Assembly: GCA_963738575.1 (NCBI GenBank)
Contig: CAVTWY010000001.1
Span: forward strand, 124,001-188,000
Length of the DNA: 64,000 nucleotides
DNA from: CAVTWY01 sp963738575
Lineage (GTDB): Bacteria > Pseudomonadota > Gammaproteobacteria > Burkholderiales > Burkholderiaceae_C
Direction: 5' to 3'
The position numbers were made by a program, and so were the translations under genes. Below the pieces are notes generated by a model. The model searched no databases. It worked only from the letters and a program-made list of their open reading frames with translations, and had not been told where the DNA came from. Shown here piece by piece: positions 35,476-45,780 of the stretch; position 1 is the first letter of the stretch, and each line of letters begins with the position of its first letter.

Positions 35476-36345
35476 TCAGAAAAAGAACGAAAGGCCGGCG
35501 GTGACGGCTCGGTACTCGGCGCTGCGGGTGTCGGCAACAAAGGCGGTGTGCAAGCTGTAGTCAACCCGCACCATGAAGCGATCGGTGATGTGGAAGCGGG
35601 CTCCCACCACGGCGTTGGCCAACTTGGCGTTGGTGGTGGTGGCGCCCACCAGGCTGCTGTTGGGGATGTTGCGGAACTTGCCGAAGCCCACACCCAAGTA
35701 AGGTGACAGGCGGCGGTCTGACCACGGCTCGACTTGCAAGTTGACGTGCCAGTAGTCGGTGCCCGAGAACAATCCCTGCACTTGGCCCAGCGTGCCTTCG
35801 ACGCTCAAGGTGTCTGACAAGCGATAGCTGGTCCACAGCTTGAGCATGGGCTCGCGCTTGAATTGACCCCAAGCGGCACCCAACTCGACGCGGCGCAACA
35901 GGTAGTCGTCCAACAGCGTTTCGCGAAACGTCTTTTGGCCGCCGGCCTCGGTGAGCGTTGCTTGCAACTGAGTTCGATGCACCCAGCCGGTTTTGCCAGC
36001 GGCCGTGCGCACGCGGTACCAATCGGTGTGACGGAGTTCGATTTCGATCCAGGCGTCGCGCTCGGCCACGAAAAACACGGGGTAGCCTCGGCCCGGGCCT
36101 GTGTGCATTTCGAGGTAGGGATCGGCGACTTTCAGGCGTTCGGCGTTGTTTGATGTCGCCGGTGCTGATGCGGGCACCAAAGACGTTGCTTGGGCTGGGG
36201 GCGGTACTGGCTGCGCCGAGCCGGTTTGTGCCATTGCGCTGTGTGTGGCCATCAACGCAAGCAAGCCCATCAACGTCGCGCCCAGGGTCGTGCGCGCCCG
36301 CCTCAGCACGGCTGCTTTGAGTGGAGCGTTTAAGCGAAGCGTCAT
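35476..36345 (-). CDS. SH3-domain plus outer-membrane beta-barrel protein
   Basis: 289 residues from ATG 36345, which overlaps the preceding stop (ATGA). Signal peptide, then a bacterial SH3 domain around residues 60-120 (MHTGPGRGYPVFFVAERDAW, RVRTAAGKTGWVHRTQL), then an outer-membrane barrel (LWTSYRLSDTLSVEGTLGQV, PYLGVGFGKFRNIPNS) ending in GLSFFF. The SH3 part may bind peptidoglycan or a partner, and the barrel repeats the plan of the next gene. Confidence 0.83.
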   Translation of the reverse strand: MTLRLNAPLKAAVLRRARTTLGATLMGLLALMATHSAMAQTGSAQPVPPPAQATSLVPASAPATSNNAERLKVADPYLEMHTGPGRGYPVFFVAERDAWIEIELRHTDWYRVRTAAGKTGWVHRTQLQATLTEAGGQKTFRETLLDDYLLRRVELGAAWGQFKREPMLKLWTSYRLSDTLSVEGTLGQVQGLFSGTDYWHVNLQVEPWSDRRLSPYLGVGFGKFRNIPNSSLVGATTTNAKLANAVVGARFHITDRFMVRVDYSLHTAFVADTRSAEYRAVTAGLSFFF

Positions 36346-36974
36346 AGCGTGTTGCATGCGCCCGTTTGCGCGTCGGGGGGCGTGAACATGCTGTTGGCGG
36401 CTGTGCTGAACTCGTCCTGCCCTTGCGGCATGGGGCGGTTGATCCAGTACTGCAGCAGCTTGACGTTGGGGTCTTGCTGGTTGTCAAAAATCAAGCCACC
36501 ACCGTGCAGCACGTTTTGCACCAGCGGCTTGGTCACCAAGCGGCTTTGATCGGGAGAGCCAAACACCACCACGCCTTGCGACGAGAAGAAGTTTTTGTAC
36601 ATGTCGGTGGTGCGAACCACGTCAGGCGTGTTGCTGGCCGTGCTCAAGTCAACCGTGGCCGCAGTGCCCACGACACGAAACGCACCGCCGGTGCCGTTGA
36701 CGTTGTCGTGGCATCCCGATGCGGCGCAGGTGTTGGTGGTGGTGACACCGTTTTGGGTGCTGGGCAGCGACGCCAAAAAGATCGGGTTGATGCACCGCTG
36801 AAAGTAGGCGAAGGAAAGCTTTTGGCCGCTCGCGGCGGCCGGGTTTTGAATCGAACTGGGGTTGTCGACGGGGTTGGAGCCGCCGCAGGCGGCCAGCAGC
36901 GCCGCCCCTGCTGCGACCAAGGTGTGTCGCAAGCGAATGGGCGAGCGCAAAAAGAGCAGGCGAGAGAACGTCAT
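36342..36974 (-). CDS. predicted haem-binding lipoprotein (CX4CH)
   Basis: 210 residues from ATG 36974, which overlaps the stop of the HzsA-like gene. Lipobox LLAACGGSN, then FAYFQRCINPIFLASLPST and TCAASGCHDNVNGTGGAFRV. The last block has a CX4CH motif, a recognised variant haem-attachment site, and the PIF...C..CH spacing resembles cytochrome-like domains of large planctomycete-type cytochromes. No methionine ligand is obvious. A redox partner of the HzsA-like lipoprotein is plausible. Confidence 0.68.
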   Translation of the reverse strand: MTFSRLLFLRSPIRLRHTLVAAGAALLAACGGSNPVDNPSSIQNPAAASGQKLSFAYFQRCINPIFLASLPSTQNGVTTTNTCAASGCHDNVNGTGGAFRVVGTAATVDLSTASNTPDVVRTTDMYKNFFSSQGVVVFGSPDQSRLVTKPLVQNVLHGGGLIFDNQQDPNVKLLQYWINRPMPQGQDEFSTAANSMFTPPDAQTGACNTL

Positions 36975-39974
36975 GGTGGTGTGCATCCGCTGGCGATCCA
37001 GTTTTGAATGGCGGTGTAGCCGGGGCTGCCAGCGGCCAGCACGGCGGTGGTGCGGCCTTTGGCACCAGCTGGGTGTTGCAACATCGATGGGCGGCTCAGC
37101 AGGGCATTGCTGGAGGCGTTGCACAGGTCGGTGAGCATCGTCAGCGTGACGTTGAAGTCGCCCTCGCTGCTGCCCGTGAGCACGAAGCGGTTTTCACGGA
37201 ACGGCTTGCCGTTGGCGCCCACCCGGTCACTGCCCACCGGCTGGTGGCAACTGGAGGCGCAGTTGGCCATCAGTACAGGGTGCACCTGGCTGCGGAAGCC
37301 GGCTTCCTTCAAGGCCGTCACCGCTTGAACCCCGCTGGCGGCGGCAAAGAGATCGTTGTAGTACTGGCCTCCCAAATCCATCCACTCGACCATCAAGCGT
37401 CGTTCGGCTTTGTTGAGCATGGTGGCGTGGTTGGGTGCACCAGCGGGTGGGTTTGGGTGCGCCGTGCGCGCCTCAGCCCCTGCCAGCAAGGTTTGGCCGT
37501 ACATGATTTCGGTCAGGCGGCTCTTGCGTGCTTGGCCGGCGGTGTTCATCGCGCCCGAGCTGGTTTCTACCAGCGCCGCACCGCGTTGCACCATGGGCAC
37601 ACCATCCTCAATTCGGGTCACGGGCTGCCCCGTGGCCGGATCGATCAAGGGGTCACCCAGCACCAATTCGTCGTACGAGGTGGCGCGCCCGCTGGTGCCC
37701 ACGGCGGCACGCAAGTCGAGCTTCGCGATGTCGGTGTGGCAATTGACGCAGGTGTTGGCGCCGCGGTCGCGCAGCCACAGGGGCTGGATGTGATCGATGT
37801 AGTTGATCACGCCATTGACGGGGGCTGGTGTGGCCAGGTCGTCGGCAGGCGCTGCGTTACCCGTGTAGCGAACGTTGATGGGTGCTCGCGCCGTGACGCC
37901 GGGGCGGCTGGTGTCGGCCCAAACGTCGCTGAACGCCATGTCGCGCTTGAGTTGAAGGGCCGTGGCGTCCAAACGGGTGCGAATCGAGGCCATCGTTTCG
38001 CCCGCCGGGCTTGCGGGGACCATGGAGGGCAGCAAGGCTGCGGGCATCGTGTTGGCCACCGCACCAGCGTTGAGGGCGCCACCGCGGCGTGGGCTGTGGC
38101 AGCCGTCGCAAGTGCGGCGCTCACCAGGACGCACCTGGATCCAGTTGGTGTGCGTCTGAATGCCACGGCCTTCAGCGTCCAGCACTTGCAGAGCCAGCGG
38201 AATGTCGGCGGGCACTTGCAGCTTGAACGAACCATCGGGCTCGATCGGTGCGTAGCCCAAAATTTGTTGCGGCTCAAAGTCGGTCTCGCCAATGGCCTCG
38301 CGCATGCCCATCGAGCTCGATGGTGGCGCGACTGCCCGGGTGGCGCGTACAAAGCGGGCCGGGGCACAGCGGTAAGCCGGGTCGGCTGGGTCTTTCATCT
38401 TGGCGATGTCGGCCACTTCGGCGCGAGTGTCAAGCACCTCGGTAGGTGTGGTCATCGCAATGCCCTTGCTGCAGCCAGCGGGCAGGTCGGACGCCGTCAA
38501 CATCATCTCGCCCATGCGGCGCAAACCGTCGGTGTCGTAGACGCTTCGCACTTCAATCAGGGCGAGGTCTTGAGCCGCCAATGCAGCGTCGATGCTGGTG
38601 GCTTCGGCGGTTTGGGGCTCGGGGCGGGCTTGCAGGGCGACGGGGTCGTTGTACATGAAGCCGGGCGGTGGGCTGGCCACGTTCAGCCAGGTTTGCTTGG
38701 CCGGGTCAAACATGTAGATCGAGTAGGCAGGCGGGCGCGTTGTCCTGCACCGCGTCAGCCTCGATGGCTTCGTCGGTGCGCTCCATGTCGTTGAGGCGCT
38801 CAAGCTCGGCGGGCGTGAGCGACGTGCAGGGCACGACGACTGCGTCACGCATCACTTCACAAGGGCGGTAGGCCACCAGCACGCGGTTGCTGCCGTCCCA
38901 CAATGGGTACGGTGCCGTGATGCGACCAAACTGCGACAGGCCGCGGCCGTCGTTGAGGGTTTGCTGCGTGATCGGCACCTGGCCACCGTTGGCCGGTATC
39001 GTCGAATTGGCGGGGGTGTTGTTTTCGGAGTAGTTGGCGGCGTCGATGAACACCAACGAACCCCCTTCTTGTGTACCCGAAAGCGACATCAACGACGACG
39101 CAATTTGGCCTTTGTAGCTGCCTTTCGGGTCCATCTCGCGGGGGTGCAAGAAGCTGTTGCCGGGGCTTTGTGCGCCGTACATCACAAACATGTCCGTGCC
39201 GTCGGGCTTGGCGCGAAACACCGCGAAGCGATTGCGGTCGGCCACGTGCTCCCAACGCGCAAACATGATTTCGCCGTTGGCCTTCACCACGGGGTTGCGG
39301 TCGTGGCTTTGGTTGAACGAGATCTGCGCCACGCTGGCCCCTTGGGTGTCCATGGTGTGCAGGTTAAGCACGCGCTCGCGCTCGTACTCGTCCAGCGCGT
39401 AGTAGCTGCGGCCCAGGGCTTGGTTCAAGCGTGACTTGGTTTGGCGGTTGGACGAAAAAACATAGCCGCGGTTGGCGGGCAGGTAGGCGGGATCAACGTC
39501 GTCGTCTTGGGTCGACGCGGTGATGCGGCGCAACTTGCCGCCAGCAAAGCCACCGGTGGTCATGTCGTATTCCCACACGTTCCAGCGCCCAGTGCAGGCA
39601 GCTGCGCCATCGATGGTGGACGTGTTGGTCACGTCGCAACGCAGCGAAAAAACAATCTTCTTGCCGTCGTACGACACCTCGGGGTCGGACGCATCGCCCT
39701 TGCCCTGAGTGATGCTGGTGGTGATGTTGTATTCGGGCGCGCTGGCCGATGACTTTTCGCGCACCATCAAGTCGCCGCCGTCGGCCGAACTGGTGCCGTC
39801 GGTGGGGTTGATGCGCAAGGTGGTGGACCGCTTCACGTAGGCGATGGGCACGTCGCCGGCAACGGCGACGGTTGAATCGTTGCTGCCGCCGCTTGAGCAA
39901 CTGGCCAATGCAGCGGCCATGGCCACCATGACGCACGCGACCCCAAGTTGTTGCCTTCGTTGAGTGGATTGCAT
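36971..39974 (-). CDS. HzsA-related multi-haem lipoprotein, one apparent frameshift
   Basis: Corrected length 1000 residues, from ATG 39974 with AAGGAG upstream. N-terminal lipobox (ALASCSSGG), then beta-propeller-like blades of the PD40 type (DPEVSYDGKKIVFS, VDPAYLPANRGYVFSSNRQ, NPVVKANGEIMFARWEH). The C-terminal half carries haem motifs CDGCH, CVNCH and a CX3CH (CASSCH), in the style of the hydrazine-synthase alpha subunit family. The frame changes at GGG 38733-38735; removing one base joins DNAP to PAYSIYMFDPAKQTW and makes 1001 codons. It is not expected to be a hydrazine synthase, since no HzsB/C partners are seen. Confidence 0.8.
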
Positions 39975-40009
39975 GCGGTACTCCTTGAGGTATGCGACGA
40001 AGGGGGTGT

Positions 40010-41017
40010 TCATTGCGTTTGGCCTTGTGCAGTCACGGCGCCGCCGTTGACCAGGCCTTGCGAGTAGTGCAGGGTGCCAGTGGCGTCAACCACCACGGCA
40101 TCAGCGCCGGGTTGTGATTCCACCAACTGCAACCCACGCTCAACGCCAAGCACGAACACACTTTTGGACAGGGCCTCGGTGGTCAACCCATCGTTGGCCA
40201 AAATGGTGACGCTGCGCACGCTGGAAGGTGAGCGTCCGGTGCGCGGGTCGAGGATGTGGTGGTGGCGCTCGCCGCCTTGCTCAAAATAGCGCTCGTAGTC
40301 GCCCGAGGTCGAGATCGAAACGTCCTCGAGCGGCAGCACAGCCACCACCTCGCCCTCGCGGCGCGGGTCGCGCACGGCCACTGTCCAGGGCCGGCCACCT
40401 CGGTCGCCCATGGCGCGGCTGTCGCCGCCGGCTGACACGATGGCGCTTGCAATGCCGTGGCGCGACAAGATGGCGGCCGCGTTGTCCACGGCATGCCCCT
40501 TGGCAAAACCACCCAGGTCGATGCGCATGCCGGGCTTGGCAAACTGCACCGTCCGGTTGCGTGCGTCCATCATCAAGTGTTGCCAGCCGACTGCTTGGCA
40601 CGCGGTGTGCAAGGCCGCATCGCTCGGGCGCACGCCCTCGCGGTAGTTGTACAGGTGGCCTGCGCTGGCGTAGGTGATGTCAAAGGCGCCACCTGACAAG
40701 CGTGAAAACTCAAGCGAGCGCGCCAACAACTGAAACATCTCTGCGCTCACCTCAACGGGCCGCTGATGGGCGTGGCTGTTGATGCGCGCCAGCTCTGATG
40801 TGGGCTTCACCGGGCTCATGGCGTGATCGATGCGGTGCATCTCGGCCATCACGGCGTCGATGGCGGCTTGGCCTTGCGCTTGGGTTGGGCTCCAAAGCGA
40901 CACGTGGATTGCCGTGCCCATCACCACCTCGTCGCGCGACAGCCAGCCGGCGTCGGCCGACGCTCTGCGGCGCAAAGCAACCGTGCGAAGTGGGGTGGTG
41001 TGGCGAGGGGAAAGCAT
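40010..41017 (-). CDS. apbE: FAD:protein FMN transferase ApbE
   Basis: 335 residues from ATG 41017 (the frame also extends to 41128). ApbE-family motifs: MGTAIHVSLWSPTQAQGQA, SELARINSH, SGGAFDITYASAGHLYN, IDLGGFAKGHAVDNAAAIL and DVSISTSGDYERYFEQGGER, with HHILDPRTGRSP at the end. The enzyme attaches FMN covalently to a Thr/Ser of an exported target (S/T-G-A-S/T). I found no clear canonical target in the neighbouring proteins, though GARGAT near the end of the DUF4266 lipoprotein is a near match. First gene of the 17-gene operon. Confidence 0.9.
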   Translation of the reverse strand: MLSPRHTTPLRTVALRRRASADAGWLSRDEVVMGTAIHVSLWSPTQAQGQAAIDAVMAEMHRIDHAMSPVKPTSELARINSHAHQRPVEVSAEMFQLLARSLEFSRLSGGAFDITYASAGHLYNYREGVRPSDAALHTACQAVGWQHLMMDARNRTVQFAKPGMRIDLGGFAKGHAVDNAAAILSRHGIASAIVSAGGDSRAMGDRGGRPWTVAVRDPRREGEVVAVLPLEDVSISTSGDYERYFEQGGERHHHILDPRTGRSPSSVRSVTILANDGLTTEALSKSVFVLGVERGLQLVESQPGADAVVVDATGTLHYSQGLVNGGAVTAQGQTQ

Positions 41018-41302
41018 GGTGTCGGTGTTGGCGCTTTGATGTCGGCTTGGGTGAATTTGGTCGTGTGAAAAATTTGACACCTCATGATCTGGCACAGACC
41101 CCTCAAACGCGTGTGACGTTGTTGGCATCTGGAGGTGCCGTTACGCTACGTGCTCCGTCAAACCGTTTCTGGATGTTGAGGAGTGCGAGCAGGTGCGTCT
41201 GACGTAAATGGATGTGGCTTGGTTAGCGCCAACTCATGCACGTTTGATGCAAGGCGATTCGGGGCTGCCAGGTGCGCCGGCGGGGGTCTCTACACTTGGG
41301 GC

Positions 41303-41998
41303 ATGCCTAAAGATTTGACCGAGCTGTTTGACAGCAACCGCCGCTGGGCCGCCGCCACCAAAGCGCGCGAGCCGGGTTTTTTCACCCGCCTGGCGCAGCA
41401 GCAAAGCCCCAAGTACATGTGGATCGGCTGCGCCGATTCGCGTGTGCCCGCCAACGAAATCACCGGGCTCGACCCTGGCGAGGTCTTTGTGCATCGCAAC
41501 GTGGCCAACGTGGTGGTGCACTCTGATTTGAATGCGCTGTCCACCATTCAATTTGCGGTGGAACACCTGAAGGTCAAGCACATCATGGTGGTGGGTCACC
41601 ACGGGTGTGCTGGTGTGCGTGCCGTGATGCACGGTTTGCGCATTGGCCTGGCCGACAACTGGCTGCGCCACGTGCAGGACGTGCGGCTGCGCCACCGCAA
41701 GCGGCTCGACCACTTGCCCGTGGCCGAGCAGGAAGACGTTTTGTGCGAGATGAACGTGATTGAACAAGTGGCCAGCGTGGCGCTATCAACCGTGTTGCAA
41801 GACGCCTGGTCGCGCGGCCAAGACGTGACGGTGCACGGTTGGGTTTACGGCCTGCGCGACGGCTTGCTGAAAGACTTGAAGGTGTCGATGGACCGACCCG
41901 ACACCGTGGTGGAAGCGTTCAGCACGGCCATCAAACGCTACCCTCGCGTGGCGGCGGCAACCGACGACACCACGTTTGACACCACCTTTGACGATTGA
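41303..41998 (+). CDS. can: beta-class carbonic anhydrase
   Basis: 231 residues from ATG 41303; the frame also opens earlier at 41183 but that part is not family-like. Zinc ligands are in IGCADSRVP (Cys-Asp-Ser-Arg) and VVGHHGCAGVRAVM (His and Cys). The Burkholderiales form is recognisable from MPKDLTELFDSNRRW. It interconverts CO2 and bicarbonate, supplying carboxylases. It lies eight bases before aceK and divergent from apbE, with 285 bases between them holding only promoters. Confidence 0.95.
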   Translation: MPKDLTELFDSNRRWAAATKAREPGFFTRLAQQQSPKYMWIGCADSRVPANEITGLDPGEVFVHRNVANVVVHSDLNALSTIQFAVEHLKVKHIMVVGHHGCAGVRAVMHGLRIGLADNWLRHVQDVRLRHRKRLDHLPVAEQEDVLCEMNVIEQVASVALSTVLQDAWSRGQDVTVHGWVYGLRDGLLKDLKVSMDRPDTVVEAFSTAIKRYPRVAAATDDTTFDTTFDD

Positions 41999-42006
41999 CG
42001 GGCACC

Positions 42007-43786
42007 ATGTTTCCGACCCAGCTCAACGACACCCGCGCCTACGACATCGCGCAGGCTTTGCTTGACGGTTTTGACCGCCATTACCGCCTCTTCAGCGAAA
42101 ACAACCGAGGGCGCCAAACTGCGCTACGAGCAAGCCGACTGGCATGGCCAACAGCGAGCTCAACGTGAACGCATCGAGTACTACGACACGCGCGTGGACG
42201 AGGCCGCCAGCAGTTTGCAAGCTGCCTTCACGGCGGATGCGTTGCCCATGGACGTGTGGCAACAGGTCAAGCTGCATTACGTTGGCCTGCTGATCAACCA
42301 CAAGCAGCCCGAGTTGGCCGAAACGTTCTTCAACTCGGTCACCACCAAAATCTTGCACCGCAGCTACTTTCACAACGACTTCATCTTTGTGCGCCCTGCG
42401 GTGTCCACCGAATACATCGAGAGCGGTGACGGGCAGGGGCGACCCACCTACAACGCCTACTACCCAACGCTCGACAACTGGGCACAAACGTGGAAGAAGA
42501 TCGTCCAGGACTTTGATCTGAAAGTGCCTTTTGAAGACTTGGACCGCGATGTTACCGACGTGGTGAAGGAGCTGGAGCAGCATTTGGGCGCTTACCGGCC
42601 CCGCGCCAACTTTCAGATCCAAGTGTTGTCGAGCTTGTTCTACCGCAACAAGGGCGCCTATTTGGTCGGCAAGATCATCAACGGCTTTCAAGAGACGCCG
42701 ATTGCGCTGCCCATCCTGCACGGCGATCACGGCCAGTTGTTTGTCGACACCGTGCTGTACACCGAAGACGATTTGCTGATGCTCTTCAGCTATGCCCGCG
42801 CGTACTTCATGGTGGACATGTACGTGCCGTCGGCTTACGTGCAATTTTTGCGGTCGCTCATGCCGCGCAAGCCACGCGCCGAGCTGTACAACGCTTTGGG
42901 CTTGCAAAAGCAGGGCAAGAACAGTTTTTACCGCGACTTGCTCCACCACCTGCGCCACAGCACCGACAAGTTTCGAATCGCGCCAGGCATCAAAGGCATG
43001 GTGATGCTGGTGTTTGATTTGCCGTCGTTCCCCTATGTTTTCAAAGTCATCAAAGACTTCTACCCACCGCCCAAAGACACCACGCGCGAGCAAATCAAAG
43101 GCAAGTACCTGCTGGTGAAGCAGCACGACCGCGTGGGGCGCATGGCCGACACGCTGGAGTACAGCGAGGTGGCGTTTCCGAGGGCAAGGTTTGAGGACGA
43201 GCTGGTGGCCGAGTTAGAAAAGTTCTGCCCCAGCATTTTGGAGATTTCGGACCGCGACGCCGACGGCCAGATTGAGGTCATCCTCAAGCATGCCTACATC
43301 GAGCGGCGCATGATCCCGCTCAACATTTATCTGCACGACGGCACGCCGCAGCAAATTGAATCGTGCGTGGTTGAGTACGGCAATGCCATCAAGGACTTGG
43401 TGGCGGCCAACATCTTTCCTGGTGACATGCTCTGGAAGAACTTTGGGGTAACACGCCACGGCAAAGTGGTTTTTTACGACTACGACGAGATTGAATACCT
43501 CACCGATTGCAATTTTCGCAAGGTGCCCACGCCGCGCAACGAAGAAGAAGAAATGTCGGGTGAGGTTTGGTACCACGTCGGGCCCAAAGATGTCTTTCCC
43601 GAGACGTTTGCCCCGTTCTTGCTGGGCAATGACACCGTGAAAGCAGTTTTCTTGAGACACCATGCCGACCTGCTCGACCCCGCTTACTGGCAGCACCACA
43701 AAGAGCGCATCCTGGCAGGGCATGTGCACGACGTGTTCCCCTACGAGCCGCAGCGTCGCTTTGCCCTGCGGCGGCGCACCCACTGA
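42007..43786 (+). CDS. aceK: isocitrate dehydrogenase kinase/phosphatase, one apparent frameshift
   Basis: Bifunctional kinase/phosphatase that controls isocitrate dehydrogenase and so the glyoxylate branch. The true N-terminus at 42007 (MFPTQLNDTRAYDIAQALLD, then GFDRHYRLFSENNRG) is in another frame from the body, which begins AKLRYEQADWHGQQRAQRER. One extra G in GGG 42109-42111 explains it: corrected length 592 residues, normal for AceK. ATP-binding region features (FPYVFKVIKDFYPP, LVKQHDRVGRMADTLEYS, FGVTRHGKVVFYDYDE) are intact. No aceA/aceB genes are in view. Confidence 0.93.
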
Positions 43787-43855
43787 AGCGCTGTCTGTCA
43801 TCATTCAGCGCTCACGCCTTTTTGTCTGGTCTTGACACCATCTTTGGAGCCCTTC

Positions 43856-45034
43856 ATGTCCGACCCCATCGTCATTGCATCCGCAGCCCGCACGCCCATT
43901 GGCGGCATGTTGGGCGATTTTTCGTCGCAACAGGCATGGGAGCTGGGCGCGGTGGCCATCAAGGCTGCCGTCGCACGAGCGGGTGTGGCCGGGGATGCCG
44001 TCGATGAGGTTTTGCTCGGCAACTGCTTGATGGCGGGCCAAGGCCAAGCCCCTGCGCGCCAGGCCGTGCGCAAAGCTGGCTTGCCAGACAGCGCCGGTGC
44101 CGTCACGCTGTCAAAGATGTGCGGCTCGGGCATGCGCGCCATGATGTTCGCCCATGACATGCTTGTAGCCGGCAGCGCCCGCGTGTTGGTGGCCGGCGGC
44201 ATGGAAAGCATGACCAACGCCCCGCACCTGATGTTTGCGCGCAAGGGCGTGCGTTACGGCGCTTCCACCTTGTTTGACCACATGGCGATTGACGGCTTGG
44301 AAGACGCCTACGAGCGGGGCAAAGCCATGGGCGTGTTTGCCGAATTGTGCGTGGCCAAGTACCAATTTACGCGTGAAGCGCAAGACCAGTTTGCCATCAG
44401 CTCTACACAGCGTGCCAAGAAGGCCAACGAAGACGGCAGCTTTGATTGGGAGATGGCGCCCGTCACGTTGCCGGGCAAAGCGGGTGACGCCGTCATCAAG
44501 CACGACGAGCAGCCTTTCAAAGCCAAGCTCGACAAAATCCCGACGCTGAAACCTGCCTTCAAGAAAGACGGCACCATCACCGCCGCCAATGCGTCAAGTA
44601 TTTCGGACGGTGCTGCGGCCCTGGTGCTGATGCGCGAGTCAACCGCCAAGCAGCTCGGTTGCCAACCCATCGCACGCATCGTGGGGCACAGCGTGCATGC
44701 CCAGGCGCCTGACTGGTTCACCACGGCACCCGTGGGCGCCATTCAAAAGGTGCTGGGCAAGGCGCAGTGGCAAGCCAAGGACGTTGACCTGTGGGAGGTG
44801 AATGAAGCCTTTGCCGCTGTCACGATGGCGGCGATGCACGAATTCAACCTGCCGCACGAGATCGTCAACGTGCACGGTGGGGCCTGCGCCTTGGGCCACC
44901 CCATCGGCGCCAGTGGCGCGCGCATCGTGGTCACGCTGCTGGGTGCCTTGAAGCAACGTGGCAAAAAACGCGGCGTGGCCGCGCTGTGCATCGGCGGCGG
45001 CGAGGCCACCGCGCTGGCTGTTGAGCTGCTTTAA
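43856..45034 (+). CDS. acetyl-CoA acetyltransferase (thiolase)
   Basis: 392 residues from ATG 43856 (GGAG six bases upstream), standard thiolase length. Catalytic residues: nucleophile Cys in LSKMCGSGMRAM, His in GGACALGHPIGASGARI, and the second Cys in AALCIGGGEATALAVELL. N-terminal PIVIASAARTPIGGMLG and NVHGG are typical. It condenses or cleaves acetoacetyl-CoA or longer beta-ketoacyl-CoA; specificity is not decided by sequence. It may be co-transcribed with the LysE gene that follows after 28 bases. Confidence 0.94.
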   Translation: MSDPIVIASAARTPIGGMLGDFSSQQAWELGAVAIKAAVARAGVAGDAVDEVLLGNCLMAGQGQAPARQAVRKAGLPDSAGAVTLSKMCGSGMRAMMFAHDMLVAGSARVLVAGGMESMTNAPHLMFARKGVRYGASTLFDHMAIDGLEDAYERGKAMGVFAELCVAKYQFTREAQDQFAISSTQRAKKANEDGSFDWEMAPVTLPGKAGDAVIKHDEQPFKAKLDKIPTLKPAFKKDGTITAANASSISDGAAALVLMRESTAKQLGCQPIARIVGHSVHAQAPDWFTTAPVGAIQKVLGKAQWQAKDVDLWEVNEAFAAVTMAAMHEFNLPHEIVNVHGGACALGHPIGASGARIVVTLLGALKQRGKKRGVAALCIGGGEATALAVELL

Positions 45035-45062
45035 GCGGCTTTCGCTGACACAGGGAGCTTGA

Positions 45063-45749
45063 TTGGAAAACACCGCCGCCTTTGGCACGCACAGCTTGAT
45101 GCTCTTTGCCACCACCGTGTTTGTGGTCAACGCCACCCCGGGTGCGGACATGCTCCTGACGTTTACCAACACCATGCGGCATCAAGTGAAGGGCGGCATC
45201 GCCACGGCGCTGGGCATCAGTGCGGGCTCGTTGGTGCACACGGCTTTGGTGGTGTTGGGGGTGGCGGCGCTGTTGGCCGCGTCGCCCACGGCTTTTCAAA
45301 TGTTGCAGTGGATGGGAGCTGCCTACTTGGTGTGGCTGGCTGCCATGTTGGTGCGCGATGGCCTTCGTGAGCGGGTGGCGCAAGACGCTTCTGACGAAGA
45401 GATCGCGTCCATCGGTAAATTTGAGCCCCAAGCCGTGGCGTCTGCGGTCAGCAGCCCTTCGCTGTTTGTGCAAGGTTTGATGACCAACGTGCTCAACCCG
45501 AAAGTGGCGTTGTTTTTCTTGGCACTGTTGCCGCAGTTCGTCTCGACGCAAACCAACCACAAAACACCCGCGCTGATTTTTCTGGGCGTTTGGTTTGCGG
45601 TGCAGGGTTTTGTTTTTCTGGCGGCGTTTGTCGGGCTGGTGGCGCGATTGCGGCGTTGGCAGCCCACACCCGCCAGGCGGCGCGCCTTGCACTGGGTCGC
45701 AGCGGCTGCCCTGATGCTGGTGGCGCTGCGGTTGGTGGTCGCGGCGTGA
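45063..45749 (+). CDS. LysE/RhtB family amino-acid exporter
   Basis: 228 residues, TTG start at 45063 with GGGAG seven bases upstream. Six hydrophobic segments, and the family signature VVNATPGADMLLTFTNTMRH in the first loop, then GGIATALGISAGSLVHTAL and VQGLMTNVLNPKVALFFLALL. These exporters pump out lysine, homoserine, threonine or similar amino acids; substrate is unassigned. Confidence 0.92.
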   Translation: MENTAAFGTHSLMLFATTVFVVNATPGADMLLTFTNTMRHQVKGGIATALGISAGSLVHTALVVLGVAALLAASPTAFQMLQWMGAAYLVWLAAMLVRDGLRERVAQDASDEEIASIGKFEPQAVASAVSSPSLFVQGLMTNVLNPKVALFFLALLPQFVSTQTNHKTPALIFLGVWFAVQGFVFLAAFVGLVARLRRWQPTPARRRALHWVAAAALMLVALRLVVAA

Positions 45750-45780
45750 ATCGCAACGCGCGATACCCCATGGGCCCCGG

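Noticed and set aside
37004..38794. 596-codon plus-strand frame opposite the HzsA-like gene
   Set aside because: Gly/Val/His-rich shadow of the minus-strand gene, with no domain and no ribosome-binding site.
36971..39974. Hydrazine synthase and anammox metabolism
   Set aside because: The HzsA resemblance is at family level only; no HzsB/HzsC, hydrazine dehydrogenase or planctomycete context is present.
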